Shown: positions 26,141 to 34,640 of the stretch, one piece after another
Position numbering within the stretch: position 1 is the first letter of the stretch
How the letters are laid out: every line of letters starts with the position of its first letter
Source: Clostridia bacterium
GTDB taxonomy: Bacteria > Bacillota > Clostridia > Lachnospirales > Lachnospiraceae
DNA: 64,000 nucleotides
Assembly (NCBI GenBank): GCA_910575725.1
Contig: CAJTFE010000007.1
Coordinates: forward strand, 62,001 to 126,000
Direction of reading: 5' to 3'
Program-made: the position numbers and the translations under genes
The notes under the pieces: model-generated
Told to the model about the DNA's origin: nothing
The model's database searches: none
The model's input: only the letters and a program-made list of their open reading frames with translations

Positions 26141-27619
26141 ATGGCAGAAAAACTGCTCGAATTAAAAAATATAACAAAAAAGTTTTCCGGCGTCACCGCG
26201 CTTGCGGACGTGTCCCTGGAGATTGACCGGGGAGAAATCCTCACGCTGGTGGGAGAAAACGGCGCTGGAAAATCAACGCTGATCAAGGTGATCACAGGGG
26301 CACATGAACCAACCTCGGGAGAATTCTGGTTTGAGGGAAAGCGCATTGAGCACAATACGCCAGTGCTGTCCAAGCAGCTTGGGATCGGGGTGATCTACCA
26401 GGAGCTGAATCTCATGCCCCAGCTTACGGTAACAGAAAATATTTTCTTTGGAAAGGAATTGAAGAAAGGGCTGATTCTTGACAAGCAGGCGATGCAGAAA
26501 AGCTGTGAGGAGCTGATTGCCGAGCTGGGGGTGGAGATAGATCCCCGGGCAAAGGTTTCCAGCCTGTCTATTGCGGAACAGCAGATTGTAGAGATAGCAA
26601 AGGCGGTTTCGGAGGATATTAAATTTCTCATTATGGACGAGCCTACTGCTCCTCTTACCAACAATGAGATTGACAAAATGTTCGAAATCATAGGGAAGCT
26701 TCAGAAAAAGGGCGTTGCCATTCTCTATATTTCCCACCGTCTGGAGGAGGTATTTCAGCTCTCTGACCGGGTGTGTATCCTTCGGGACGGAAAGCATATT
26801 GTCACTCTGCCTATAGAGGAGATAGACAAACAGGGACTTATCCGTCATATGGTGGGACGGGAGCTGGGACAGGATTATCCCAAGAGAACGGAAGAGCTCG
26901 GCGAGATTGTATTTTCTGCAAAAGAAATTACCAATAACCGGGTAAGGGACTGCAGCTTTGACGTGAGAGCCGGGGAGATCCTGGGACTGGCCGGTCTGGT
27001 GGGGGCAGGAAGAACAGAGCTTGCCCGGGCAATTTTTGGTGCGGATCCCATAAAGGAAGGAAAGGTGTTCCTAAACAATCAAGAGCTTAAGATAAGCTGT
27101 CCCCAGGACGCGATACGCTATGGCATCGGTCTGATAACGGAGGACCGGAAGAATCAGGGCCTGCTTCTTAATAAGAGCATTGCCTTTAACACAGTTTATG
27201 CCAGCATGAGAAGCGTCTGCCGCATGGGAGTGATTGAACATACAAAGGAAAAGAAACTGGCCCGGGAATATATGGACGCTATGAATATAAAGGCCTGGTC
27301 TCAGGAGCAGACAGCCGGAACTCTGTCTGGCGGCAATCAGCAGAAGGTGGTGCTTGCAAAATGGCTGGCAACCAATTCCAAGGTGCTGATTTTTGACGAG
27401 CCTACCCGGGGGATTGACGTGGGAGCAAAAGCGGAGATCTACCAGCTTATGCGGAAGCTTGCGCAGGAAGGGAAGGCAATTATTATGATTTCATCTGAGA
27501 TGCCGGAGCTGATCGGAATGAGTGATCGGGTTCTCGTTATGCGCAGCGGAAAAATCATGGGCGAGCTGTCAAAGGAGGAAGTGACCCAGGAGGGTATCCT
27601 TACCCTGGCAACAGATTAG
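26141..27619 (+). CDS. Sugar ABC transporter ATPase (RbsA-like, two ABC domains)
   Basis: A 492-residue tandem ATPase typical of ribose/xylose/galactose importers. Domain 1 has Walker A GENGAGKSTL, a signature-like SSLSIAEQQIVEIAKAV and Walker B FLIMDEPTAPL. Domain 2 has a degenerate GLVGAGRTELARAIFG loop, signature TLSGGNQQKVVLAKWL and Walker B VLIFDEPTRGIDVG, as is normal for the family. The start is ATG 26141 after GGGTGGAAAG. It couples ATP use to import through the permease at 27695. Confidence 0.93.
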   Translation: MAEKLLELKNITKKFSGVTALADVSLEIDRGEILTLVGENGAGKSTLIKVITGAHEPTSGEFWFEGKRIEHNTPVLSKQLGIGVIYQELNLMPQLTVTENIFFGKELKKGLILDKQAMQKSCEELIAELGVEIDPRAKVSSLSIAEQQIVEIAKAVSEDIKFLIMDEPTAPLTNNEIDKMFEIIGKLQKKGVAILYISHRLEEVFQLSDRVCILRDGKHIVTLPIEEIDKQGLIRHMVGRELGQDYPKRTEELGEIVFSAKEITNNRVRDCSFDVRAGEILGLAGLVGAGRTELARAIFGADPIKEGKVFLNNQELKISCPQDAIRYGIGLITEDRKNQGLLLNKSIAFNTVYASMRSVCRMGVIEHTKEKKLAREYMDAMNIKAWSQEQTAGTLSGGNQQKVVLAKWLATNSKVLIFDEPTRGIDVGAKAEIYQLMRKLAQEGKAIIMISSEMPELIGMSDRVLVMRSGKIMGELSKEEVTQEGILTLATD

Positions 27620-27694
27620 TACAGTTTCCCATAAACAGCGGCAGATTCTGTGAATAAACGGGTAAACGCTTCCATTGGAAAGGGGTAAGTGAGA

Positions 27695-28663
27695 GTGAGT
27701 GACACAAAGAAAGGAAAGAAACTAAAAACACATGGGATGTCAAAATTCGCTATATGGATTGCGCTTGTTGTTCTGATGGCATTTTTTTCCGTTGCCTCAG
27801 ACGGATTTCTGACATCTACCAATCTGTTTAATGTGCTGCGGCAGGTTGCGGTGAACGGAATTGCCGCAGTAGGAATGACGATGGTAATTATCACCGGAGG
27901 AATTGATATCAGCGTAGGAGCGATTATGGGAGTGGCCTCCGTAGGATGTGCGCTCTTTATGGGAATGGGGCTTCCCCCGGTGCTGGCTGTGCTTCTGGTA
28001 CTGCTCCTTGGACTGGCAATCGGCATCTGCAACGGATTTTTTGTCTATGAGATAGAGCTGCCGCCTATGATTGCCACACTTGCAGTACAGACGATTCTGC
28101 GCGGCGCAACCTATATTATGACAGGGGGCCTTCCGGTATACGGACTGCCCAAAAGTTTTAATATCATAGGACAGGGTTACTTGGGGCCGATTCCCGTGCC
28201 GGTGATTCTGATGGCGGTTTGTGTTGCCGTTGGGTGGTTTATTCTGGAGAAAATGGCTTTTGGCCGGTACATATACGGTGTCGGCAGCAACAAGGAGGCC
28301 TCAAGACTCAGCGGCATCCGGGTGCGCCAGGTCATGTACGGCGTATACGGAATGTGCGGCGCCTTCTCAGCCCTGGCGGGCGTTGTGCTCCTAAGCCGGG
28401 TAAACAGCGGACAGCCTAAGGCCGGCGAGGGGTACGAGATGGATATTATCACGGCTGTAGTTTTAGGCGGCGTCAGCACCAGCGGAGGAGAAGGAAAGAT
28501 TGTAAATGTTTTGATCGGGCTTCTGCTGATCGGGGTGCTTTTAAATGGAATGACAATTATGAATATATCTGATTATTACCAGCGGGTGGTGAAGGGCGTG
28601 GTTCTGCTCCTGGCAATCAGCTACGACAAGCTGAGCCAGAAAAGAGCGCAGAAGGCGGTTTGA
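27695..28663 (+). CDS. Sugar ABC transporter permease (RbsC-like)
   Basis: Membrane permease of about 322 residues with 8-10 hydrophobic segments. Hallmarks are TMVIITGGIDISVGAIMGVA and the EAA-like GVGSNKEASRLSGIRV loop that contacts the ATPase, then DIITAVVLGGVSTSGGEGK. GTG 27695 is nine bases after AAAGGGG; GTG 27689 in the same frame is the alternative. It works with the binding protein and ATPase. The substrate is unproven; the following nanE and ROK kinase suggest an amino sugar. Confidence 0.92.
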   Translation: MSDTKKGKKLKTHGMSKFAIWIALVVLMAFFSVASDGFLTSTNLFNVLRQVAVNGIAAVGMTMVIITGGIDISVGAIMGVASVGCALFMGMGLPPVLAVLLVLLLGLAIGICNGFFVYEIELPPMIATLAVQTILRGATYIMTGGLPVYGLPKSFNIIGQGYLGPIPVPVILMAVCVAVGWFILEKMAFGRYIYGVGSNKEASRLSGIRVRQVMYGVYGMCGAFSALAGVVLLSRVNSGQPKAGEGYEMDIITAVVLGGVSTSGGEGKIVNVLIGLLLIGVLLNGMTIMNISDYYQRVVKGVVLLLAISYDKLSQKRAQKAV

Positions 28664-28664
28664 A

Positions 28665-28680
28665 TATTACGGAACTGGAA
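28665..28680 (+). repeat. Tail of repeat family 1 before nanE
   Basis: TATTACGGAACTGGAA, followed by TCGAAAGGAG, the ribosome site of nanE. Confidence 0.7.
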
Positions 28681-28697
28681 TCGAAAGGAGTAAGAAT

Positions 28698-29405
28698 ATG
28701 AAAATAGAGGAATTGAAAAAGGGACTGGTCGTATCTTGTCAGGCTACATCGGAGGAGCCTATGAGAGACAGCTCGATTATGGGGCGGTTTGCATATGCGG
28801 CACAGATGGGAGGGGCAGTAGGCGTCCGTGTCAACGGGATTGCCGATATTCTGGCCTGCAAGCAGATGGTAAAAATACCGGTGATTGGCATTGTCAAGCA
28901 CGTATATCCCGGATATTGGAGCTATATCACCCCTACGCTTAGGGACGTAGAAAACGTATACATGACGGGGGCGGAGATTATAGCCATAGACGCCACAAAG
29001 CTGCCAAAGCCAGAGGGAAAGACTACGGAGGAGCTTCTTACGGCAGTCCGGAAAGAATTCCCCGATGTTCTGCTTATGGGCGACGTGTCCACCCTGGAAG
29101 AGGGACTGGCGGCTGTGGAGCTTGGCTGCGATTTGGTATCTACTACACTGGCCGGATATACAGAGTATACAAAGAACCACGAAGATAACCGTATCATCGA
29201 GTTACAGGCCCCGGATATACAGCTGGTAAGAGAACTGGTGGAACAGGTGAAGATTCCGGTAGTGGCAGAGGGAAGATACTGGGACGATACACTGGCTGCG
29301 GAAGCATTTAAGGCAGGTGCGCACAATGTGGTGATCGGAGCTGGAATTACAAGACCTCAGATTATTACAAAGAAGATTGTGGATAATATTCAAGCCTATC
29401 TATAG
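28698..29405 (+). CDS. nanE: N-acetylmannosamine-6-phosphate 2-epimerase
   Basis: A 235-residue TIM-barrel enzyme that converts ManNAc-6-P to GlcNAc-6-P. Family motifs are VVSCQATSEEPMRDSSIM, VRVNGIADI, PVIGIVKH, IAIDATKLPKP, LMGDVSTLEEG and VVAEGRYWDD, with catalytic Lys in IVKH and Glu in AEGR. The length is normal for the family. Lying between an importer and a ROK kinase, it forms a ManNAc entry route to glycolysis. No N-acetylneuraminate lyase (nanA) is present nearby. Confidence 0.95.
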   Translation: MKIEELKKGLVVSCQATSEEPMRDSSIMGRFAYAAQMGGAVGVRVNGIADILACKQMVKIPVIGIVKHVYPGYWSYITPTLRDVENVYMTGAEIIAIDATKLPKPEGKTTEELLTAVRKEFPDVLLMGDVSTLEEGLAAVELGCDLVSTTLAGYTEYTKNHEDNRIIELQAPDIQLVRELVEQVKIPVVAEGRYWDDTLAAEAFKAGAHNVVIGAGITRPQIITKKIVDNIQAYL

Positions 29406-29412
29406 GACAGCC

Positions 29413-29567
29413 CCTTCATACCCGTACATTGAGAAGGATATTACGGAACTGGAATAAAAACAGTAATATCCCTCACAGTACACAAATCGATTTACAGACA
29501 CATGCTTTTGTGGCTGGAAATTGATTTTATACCCGTGTATTGGGAGGGATATTACGGAACTGGAATA
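29413..29567 (+). repeat. Repeat family 1: tail fragment plus full copy
   Basis: Tail fragment 29413-29456 (ending GGAACTGGAATA), then a full palindromic copy 29460-29567 (CAGTAATATCCCTCACAGTA to GGGATATTACGGAACTGG). The end runs into GGAATAGGAGG, the ribosome site of the kinase at 29592. Confidence 0.88.
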
Positions 29568-29591
29568 AGACTGGAATAGGAGGTATCAAGT

Positions 29592-30518
29592 ATGTCGATA
29601 GCGGCGGCAATTGACACAGGCGGAACAAAGATAGTGGGGGCGGCGGTGGATGATTCCGGAAAGATTTTAAAGGAGATCCGTGTTCCCAATACGGAGAGAG
29701 ACGGCGGATTTATCCTGCGCACTTACATGGATCTGGTGAAAACCCTACAGGAAGAATATTCAATTACCGCTATTGGTATCGGCGCCGGAGGCAGGCTGGA
29801 TGAAGAGAAGGGCACGGTTTTGTATGCGGTAGATATCTACCGCAATTATATCGGACTGGAAATCAAAGCCCGGATGGAGGAGGCTTTCGGGCTTCCCGTG
29901 CGGATCACCAACGACTGCAGGGCTGCCGTTCTCGGAGAGCAGTGGCTTGGGGCGGCAAAGGGATGCAGGAATATCTTCGGAATTATCCTGGGAACCGGTG
30001 TGGGGGGAGGATATTACAGTGATGGAAGGATGATTGGCGGCGTCCGGGGAGGAACCGGCGAGATAGGACACGCCATCTTGCACCGGGGAGGCCGCAAGTG
30101 CCTGTGTGGGCAGCAAGGATGCGTGGAGCAGTATATTTCGGGCACGGCTCTTTGGAGCATCTACCGGGAGCGCTGCCCGGAATCCCAGATTACATCCGGC
30201 TATGAATTTTTTGAGCTTTACAGACAAGGCGATACGAATGCCGTCCGGGTGCTGGAGGGATTTGTGGAGGATCTGGCGGAGTGTGCGGTAAACTGCGGAA
30301 ATCTCTTTGATCCGGAAATGATTCTCATAGGAGGCGGTCTGTCCGATACGGCAGAGTATTGGTGGGAGGCGCTGTTAAAGACCTATGAAGCCCTGGGGAA
30401 TGTTCACACCAGGAGGATTCCCCTTGTCAGGGCAGAGTGTGGAAACCGGGCAGCGCTTCTGGGAGCGGCACGGATAGCCTTTGGCGAGTGGGAACCCGGA
30501 AGTGTCTGGAGCTGGTAA
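29592..30518 (+). CDS. ROK-family sugar kinase (ManNAc kinase-like)
   Basis: A 308-residue cytosolic kinase. The ATP loop is IDTGGTKIVGAAVDD, the substrate region has RITNDCRAAVLGEQWLG and GIILGTGVGGGYYSDG, and the ROK zinc motif is GHAILHRGGRKCLCGQQGC, with GHAIL plus CxCGxxGC. The second ATPase loop is EMILIGGGLS. With nanE upstream, phosphorylation of ManNAc to ManNAc-6-P is the best guess (NanK role), but ROK substrates cannot be read reliably from sequence. Probably the last gene of the GntR-controlled operon; a terminator follows. Confidence 0.85.
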   Translation: MSIAAAIDTGGTKIVGAAVDDSGKILKEIRVPNTERDGGFILRTYMDLVKTLQEEYSITAIGIGAGGRLDEEKGTVLYAVDIYRNYIGLEIKARMEEAFGLPVRITNDCRAAVLGEQWLGAAKGCRNIFGIILGTGVGGGYYSDGRMIGGVRGGTGEIGHAILHRGGRKCLCGQQGCVEQYISGTALWSIYRERCPESQITSGYEFFELYRQGDTNAVRVLEGFVEDLAECAVNCGNLFDPEMILIGGGLSDTAEYWWEALLKTYEALGNVHTRRIPLVRAECGNRAALLGAARIAFGEWEPGSVWSW

Positions 30519-30548
30519 AAAGTGCATTTATATTTTAACAGTTATTGG

Positions 30549-30578
30549 GTGAGAGGTTAAAAGCCTCTCACTTTTTTT
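30549..30578 (+). terminator. Terminator of the ABC-NanE-ROK operon
   Basis: GTGAGAGG pairs with CCTCTCAC around a short loop, followed by TTTTTTT. Confidence 0.9.
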
Positions 30579-30692
30579 GCCAGAAAAGAAGCAAAACGGA
30601 TAATAGAAGATAGAGATTTGGTAATAATGCATAAAAAACAAGAATGATTTTCTGTAAAAATGTAGAAAATGAGCTTGGGATCTGAAATTGTA

Positions 30693-30763
30693 TTGACAGG
30701 ATTCGAGGATAGTCGTAAACTGTATATGTTACATAAGTTATATACTATTACAAATGTAATAGT
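30693..30763 (+). promoter_or_regulatory. Promoter and palindromic operator of the PTS/aldolase operon
   Basis: TTGACA (30693-30698), 17 bases, TAAACT (30716-30721). Downstream in the leader ACTATTACA-AA-TGTAATAGT (30744-30763) is a perfect 9+9 inverted repeat placed just before the ribosome site, a likely operator for the SorC regulator encoded at 34641. Inferred. Confidence 0.6.
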
Positions 30764-30780
30764 TAGGAGGTGAAGGAAAG

Positions 30781-31191
30781 ATGGGAAAGGTAATCGTGGT
30801 TACACATGGGGGACTTGCCGAAAGCTTTTATGAAACAGCCGGAATGTTTATTGCAGAACGCAGTGGGCTGACAGTACTGGGGCTGGGCGTTGATCTGGAA
30901 AAATTTAAAAATGAATTAAGAGCAGCAGTCATAGAGAGTGAAGAGACCGAACTTTTAATTCTGGCAGATTTATTTGGCGGAACCCCGTTTAATTCTGCGG
31001 CAGCGCTGTGTCGGGAAGTGCGGACGGCAGGAAAGCAGATTGAGATTCTGACAGGGCTGAATCTGCCTATGCTGCTGGAGATTCTTCCCTTTGCGGAGGA
31101 TATGTCCTGTTCAGAATTAAAGGAAATGGCGCTTCGGGCCGGACGTGAAGGTATCCATGATTTGATGGAAGAGCTTAAGAACTCAGGTTAA
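30781..31191 (+). CDS. PTS mannose-family IIA component
   Basis: A 136-residue soluble EIIA of the mannose/fructose/sorbose class, which carries phosphate from HPr to EIIB. The phospho-acceptor His9 is in VIVVTHGGLAE. The fold marker ADLFGGTPFNSAA is typical. ATG follows AGGAGGTGAAGGAAAG. The IIB gene follows after 70 bases, but no IIC or IID membrane subunit is encoded in this operon. The pair may therefore work with subunits encoded elsewhere or have a regulatory role. Confidence 0.88.
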   Translation: MGKVIVVTHGGLAESFYETAGMFIAERSGLTVLGLGVDLEKFKNELRAAVIESEETELLILADLFGGTPFNSAAALCREVRTAGKQIEILTGLNLPMLLEILPFAEDMSCSELKEMALRAGREGIHDLMEELKNSG

Positions 31192-31260
31192 AAGAGCAAT
31201 GCTTTATTTATGCGGACAACAGGAAGTAATTTCACAAACAGATTGGGGTGGTAAAGGAAC

Positions 31261-31719
31261 ATGGAAGTAGTACTGTATCGGATTGACGAGCGTTTGATTC
31301 ATGGGCAGATTATGACTGCATGGCAGGGAAGAACGGGTGCAAAAACAGTTGTGATTGTAGATGATACTGCGGCACAGGATGAGTTTATGATACTGATTTA
31401 CCGGCTTGCCGCACCGCAGCTTCGCGTAGAAGTGGTGGACACTGCAAAATTTCACGAGATGGCAAAGGATGCGGATACCGGACGGACGATTGTTTTGTTT
31501 AAAGGTCCGGCTGAAGCCTTAAAGGCTCTGGAAGAAAAGATTGTGCCGGATGAATTGATCGTAGGAAACGTAGCTACAGCTCCCGGTCGGAAAAAGTATA
31601 CGAAATATGCTTATTTGAGCGACGAGGAGAAAGGAATGCTGGAAAAGCTGCAGAACCTGGGCTGGAAGGTAAATATGCAGCTTTTGCCGGACGATGCAAA
31701 AAGCAGATTTGAGAGATAA
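31261..31719 (+). CDS. PTS mannose-family IIB component
   Basis: A 152-residue cytosolic EIIB. The phosphorylated His14 is in YRIDERLIHGQIMTAW, the family signature, and VDDTAAQDEF follows. It accepts phosphate from the EIIA encoded just upstream. The normal length is about 160. Translation starts at ATG 31261 after GGGGTGGTAAAGGAAC. As above, the sugar-transporting IIC/IID are absent from the locus. Confidence 0.9.
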   Translation: MEVVLYRIDERLIHGQIMTAWQGRTGAKTVVIVDDTAAQDEFMILIYRLAAPQLRVEVVDTAKFHEMAKDADTGRTIVLFKGPAEALKALEEKIVPDELIVGNVATAPGRKKYTKYAYLSDEEKGMLEKLQNLGWKVNMQLLPDDAKSRFER

Positions 31720-31751
31720 GAACTGGAATATCACGGAACTGGAATAGGAGG
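31720..31751 (+). repeat. Tail of repeat family 1 before the BtpA-like gene
   Basis: AACTGGAATATCACGGAACT continuing GGAATAGGAGG, two degenerate tail units that form the ribosome site at 31759. Confidence 0.7.
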
Positions 31752-31758
31752 AATTGGA

Positions 31759-32565
31759 ATGAATTTAATGGAAAAGCATCGTTCTATTTTTAAAACAGAT
31801 AAGCCGGTTATCGGCTGTGTTCACCTTACAGCATTGCCGGGAACACCCCACTATGACGCATCCGTCAGCTTTAAAGAGCAGGTAGAACGGGCAAAACGGG
31901 AAATTAAGGCATTGCAGGAAGCGGGCTTTGACGCAATTGTATTTGCCAATGAAGGGGACAGACCTTATTTAAGCAAGGTGGGACCGGAAATCATAGCTTC
32001 CTACACACGGATTGTATCACAGACTCTGGACACAGTACAGATTCCTTATGGCTGCGGCGTTCTGGTAGATCCTTATGCGGCCATTGCCATTGCCAAAGCC
32101 ATTGATGCCGGCTTTATCCGTGCTTATATCAGCGGAGTATATGCAGATATGTGCGGTCTGACAGAGTATCGCCCCGGAGAGCTTATGCGGTTCCGCAGAA
32201 ATATTGGCGCAGAGAATGTGAATATTTATTGCTACTGTGATGCCCATGGAGGAACCTCTCTGGATACCAGAAGCCAGTCGGATATGGCGGATACAGCCTT
32301 CAGTGTACTGGACCCGGCAGGCGTACTGTTGCCCGGCCAGCATGCGGGACTGGCTCCGGATTTTTCAGAGGTAGAGCAGATAAAAAATCGTTTCCGGGAT
32401 AAGCCGGTAATGATTGCAAGCGGCGTGACGCCGGATAATCTGAAAGAAGCCTTACGTATTTCGGATGGCATGGTGGTCGGAACCTTTGTAAAGAAGGATG
32501 GGATTCTCTGGAATGAAGTTGATCCGGAACGGGCAAAACGATTTATTGATATAGCGAAAGGATGA
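31759..32565 (+). CDS. BtpA/SgcQ-family protein
   Basis: A 268-residue TIM-barrel-like protein of the BtpA/SgcQ family (VIGCVHLTALPGTPHYD, IVFANEGDRPYL, GVLVDPYAAIAIAKA, GVYADMCGLTEY). In E. coli SgcQ lies in the poorly understood sgc PTS operon together with IIA/IIB/IIC, an epimerase and a kinase; the function is unsettled. In this operon it sits between PTS subunits and an aldolase, so a sugar-phosphate role is likely. Its length fits the family. Confidence 0.85.
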   Translation: MNLMEKHRSIFKTDKPVIGCVHLTALPGTPHYDASVSFKEQVERAKREIKALQEAGFDAIVFANEGDRPYLSKVGPEIIASYTRIVSQTLDTVQIPYGCGVLVDPYAAIAIAKAIDAGFIRAYISGVYADMCGLTEYRPGELMRFRRNIGAENVNIYCYCDAHGGTSLDTRSQSDMADTAFSVLDPAGVLLPGQHAGLAPDFSEVEQIKNRFRDKPVMIASGVTPDNLKEALRISDGMVVGTFVKKDGILWNEVDPERAKRFIDIAKG

Positions 32566-32575
32566 TACATACATT

Positions 32576-33457
32576 ATGCTGACTACATTGAACGAAATTC
32601 TGGGAAAAGCAAAACGTGAAGGCTATGGAGTGGCAGCGCCGGATGCCTACAGCAGCAGTTCTGTTATGGCGTGCTTTAAGGCAGCAGAGAATCTGAAAGC
32701 GCCGCTTATTGTGTCCTGTCTTGGGACAACAAATATGGAGGAAACAGGGGAGAACGTAAAATTCTATGCCCGAAAATATCCGGATGCAGTTGTAACTCTT
32801 CATCTGGATCACGGCAGCTCCTTTGAAGAAATTATGCGGGCTCTGCGCAGCGGATATACATCGGTTATGATTGACCGTTCAAAGCTTCCTTTTGAAGAAA
32901 ATGTCCGGGAGGTCCGGGAGGTTGTGCGCATAGCTCATGCTATGGGTGTTTCCGTGGAGGCAGAGCTGGGACATGTGGGAACCGGTACAGAATATGACAA
33001 GACGCGTGACAGCGGCCTGACCCACAAAGAAGAGGCCCGGCGTTTTGTGGAGGAGACGGGTGTGGATGCGCTGGCAGTGGCAGTGGGAACATCCCATGGT
33101 GTTTATAAAGGAACGCCGAAACTGGAGTTTGAGCTTTTGAAGGAGATTGCTTCCCTTGTAACGGTGCCCCTGGTTCTGCACGGAGGTTCCGGAACCGGAG
33201 ACGAGAATCTGAAGAAATGTATTGCCTGCGGAATTCAAAAGATCAATTTGTTTACAGATATGGCAAACCCGGCCGGGGAAGCAATGGCCTTGTATATGAG
33301 AGGAGAAAGCAGTGAAGAGCCGGATATATCAGCGGCACTGGAAATGTTCTCCGGTAAGAAAAAAAATTACTATGTTGCCCCCATGGTCGGCGCAGAGGTG
33401 TACCAGAGAAAGCTAGAGCATTATATCAAGCTGTTTGGATCGGCTGGAAAGGCGTAG
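32576..33457 (+). CDS. Class II ketose-bisphosphate aldolase family protein
   Basis: A 293-residue zinc-dependent aldolase of the fructose/tagatose-bisphosphate (FbaA/GatY) group. Motifs are GVAAPDAYSSSSV (in place of the usual AFNxxN), LHLDHGSSFEEI (zinc His), SVEAELGHVGTGTEYD, AVAVGTSHGVYKGTPKL and LVLHGGSGTGDENL. It would split a keto-sugar bisphosphate to DHAP plus an aldehyde. The start is ATG 32576, soon after the BtpA stop. The substrate is probably set by the PTS/dehydrogenase neighbours; not determinable here. Confidence 0.88.
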   Translation: MLTTLNEILGKAKREGYGVAAPDAYSSSSVMACFKAAENLKAPLIVSCLGTTNMEETGENVKFYARKYPDAVVTLHLDHGSSFEEIMRALRSGYTSVMIDRSKLPFEENVREVREVVRIAHAMGVSVEAELGHVGTGTEYDKTRDSGLTHKEEARRFVEETGVDALAVAVGTSHGVYKGTPKLEFELLKEIASLVTVPLVLHGGSGTGDENLKKCIACGIQKINLFTDMANPAGEAMALYMRGESSEEPDISAALEMFSGKKKNYYVAPMVGAEVYQRKLEHYIKLFGSAGKA

Positions 33458-33482
33458 AAAATGAAGGGAATAGGTGATTGAA

Positions 33483-34529
33483 ATGGAAGTTAAGAAAATG
33501 CGTTTTGGGGTATTGACAGAAAAAGGACATGCGGAAGTCCGGGAGCGGGCTCTGCCACCCGTAGGCCCGGAGGATGTGCTGGTAAAGCAGGAGGCATGCA
33601 ATATCTGTACTACAGATTATCAGCAATGGCTGGGACAGAGGGAAGGACGGGGCTATCCCATGGCAAGCGGCCATGAAAGCTCCGGAATTGTGGTTGAGAC
33701 AGGCGAGGATGTAAAGGATTTAAAGCCGGGTGACAGAGTTGCCTTAGCCTATGTGACCTGTGGAATCTGCGACGGGTGCAAACGGGGGACCGGATGCAGC
33801 AACAATGAGATTGGACCCAAAAAGGTAAGCGGGGACGGCTACCGGGGAATGTTTGCCTATGCGGATTATGCGGTACGTCCGGCCCGGGCGCTGATTAAAA
33901 TGAGAAAGGATCTGGAACCTGGTGAGGCGGCTTTTATGGAGCCTCTGGCTGCTGTTGTGAAAGGGCTTTCTAAGCTTCGGGTACAGCCCCTTGAAACCGT
34001 TGTGGTGGTAGGGGCAGGCACTATGGGATTGTTGAATGCCCAGGCAGCCCGGGCGCTTGGATGCCGTGTAATTGTGTCAGAGCTGATGGAGAATAAAATA
34101 AAGACAGCAAGGGAAATGGGGTTTGAGGTTATTGACGGCAATGTGACAGATCCGGTGGAAGAGGTGAAGCGTCTCACAGACGGAAAAGGAGCCGATGCAG
34201 TTATATTGGCGGTGGCGGCGACGGCGGTGAACAGGCAGGCCTTTGAACTGGTAAAAAAACTGGATGGCCGTATCCTGTATTTCGGGGCGGCTTATCCGGC
34301 ACCGGAGCTGTCGATAGATTCCAATGTGATTCATTATCGCCGGCTGGAACTGATTGGTACATTTGGAGCGGATCTGGCTGATTTCTGTACTGCGGCAGAT
34401 ATGCTGAATCAGGGAGTTGTCCGTGTTTCGGCTCTGATTGAAAAGAACAGATATCCATTGGACCGGATTCAGGAGGCGTTTGCGGAGGCAGCGGTTCCAG
34501 GAAAATTCCGGGTGAGTGTATTGCTTTAA
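33483..34529 (+). CDS. Zinc-dependent alcohol dehydrogenase family protein (sorbitol dehydrogenase-like)
   Basis: A medium-chain dehydrogenase of 348 residues. The catalytic zinc site uses Cys in EACNICTTDYQQW and GHESSGIVVE; the structural zinc loop is CGICDGCKRGTGC. The Rossmann NAD site is VVVVGAGTMGLLNAQAARALG. It probably oxidises a polyol or sugar phosphate before aldol cleavage. ATG 33483 is chosen; GTG 33474 and ATG 33498 are alternatives. The last enzyme gene of the operon, with a terminator just after it. Confidence 0.86.
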   Translation: MEVKKMRFGVLTEKGHAEVRERALPPVGPEDVLVKQEACNICTTDYQQWLGQREGRGYPMASGHESSGIVVETGEDVKDLKPGDRVALAYVTCGICDGCKRGTGCSNNEIGPKKVSGDGYRGMFAYADYAVRPARALIKMRKDLEPGEAAFMEPLAAVVKGLSKLRVQPLETVVVVGAGTMGLLNAQAARALGCRVIVSELMENKIKTAREMGFEVIDGNVTDPVEEVKRLTDGKGADAVILAVAATAVNRQAFELVKKLDGRILYFGAAYPAPELSIDSNVIHYRRLELIGTFGADLADFCTAADMLNQGVVRVSALIEKNRYPLDRIQEAFAEAAVPGKFRVSVLL

Positions 34530-34558
34530 AAACAGGCTTTCAAAATAAGGAAGAGAAT

Positions 34559-34597
34559 GGGAATTTGCTGAGGAGTACTTGCAAATTCCCGTTTTTC
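34559..34597 (+). terminator. Terminator after the dehydrogenase gene
   Basis: GGGAATTTGC pairs perfectly with GCAAATTCCC, followed by GTTTTTC. It separates the enzyme operon from its regulator. Confidence 0.85.
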
Positions 34598-34640
34598 GTT
34601 TAAAATGTGTAGTAGTAAATATTTTCCGGGAGATAAAAAG

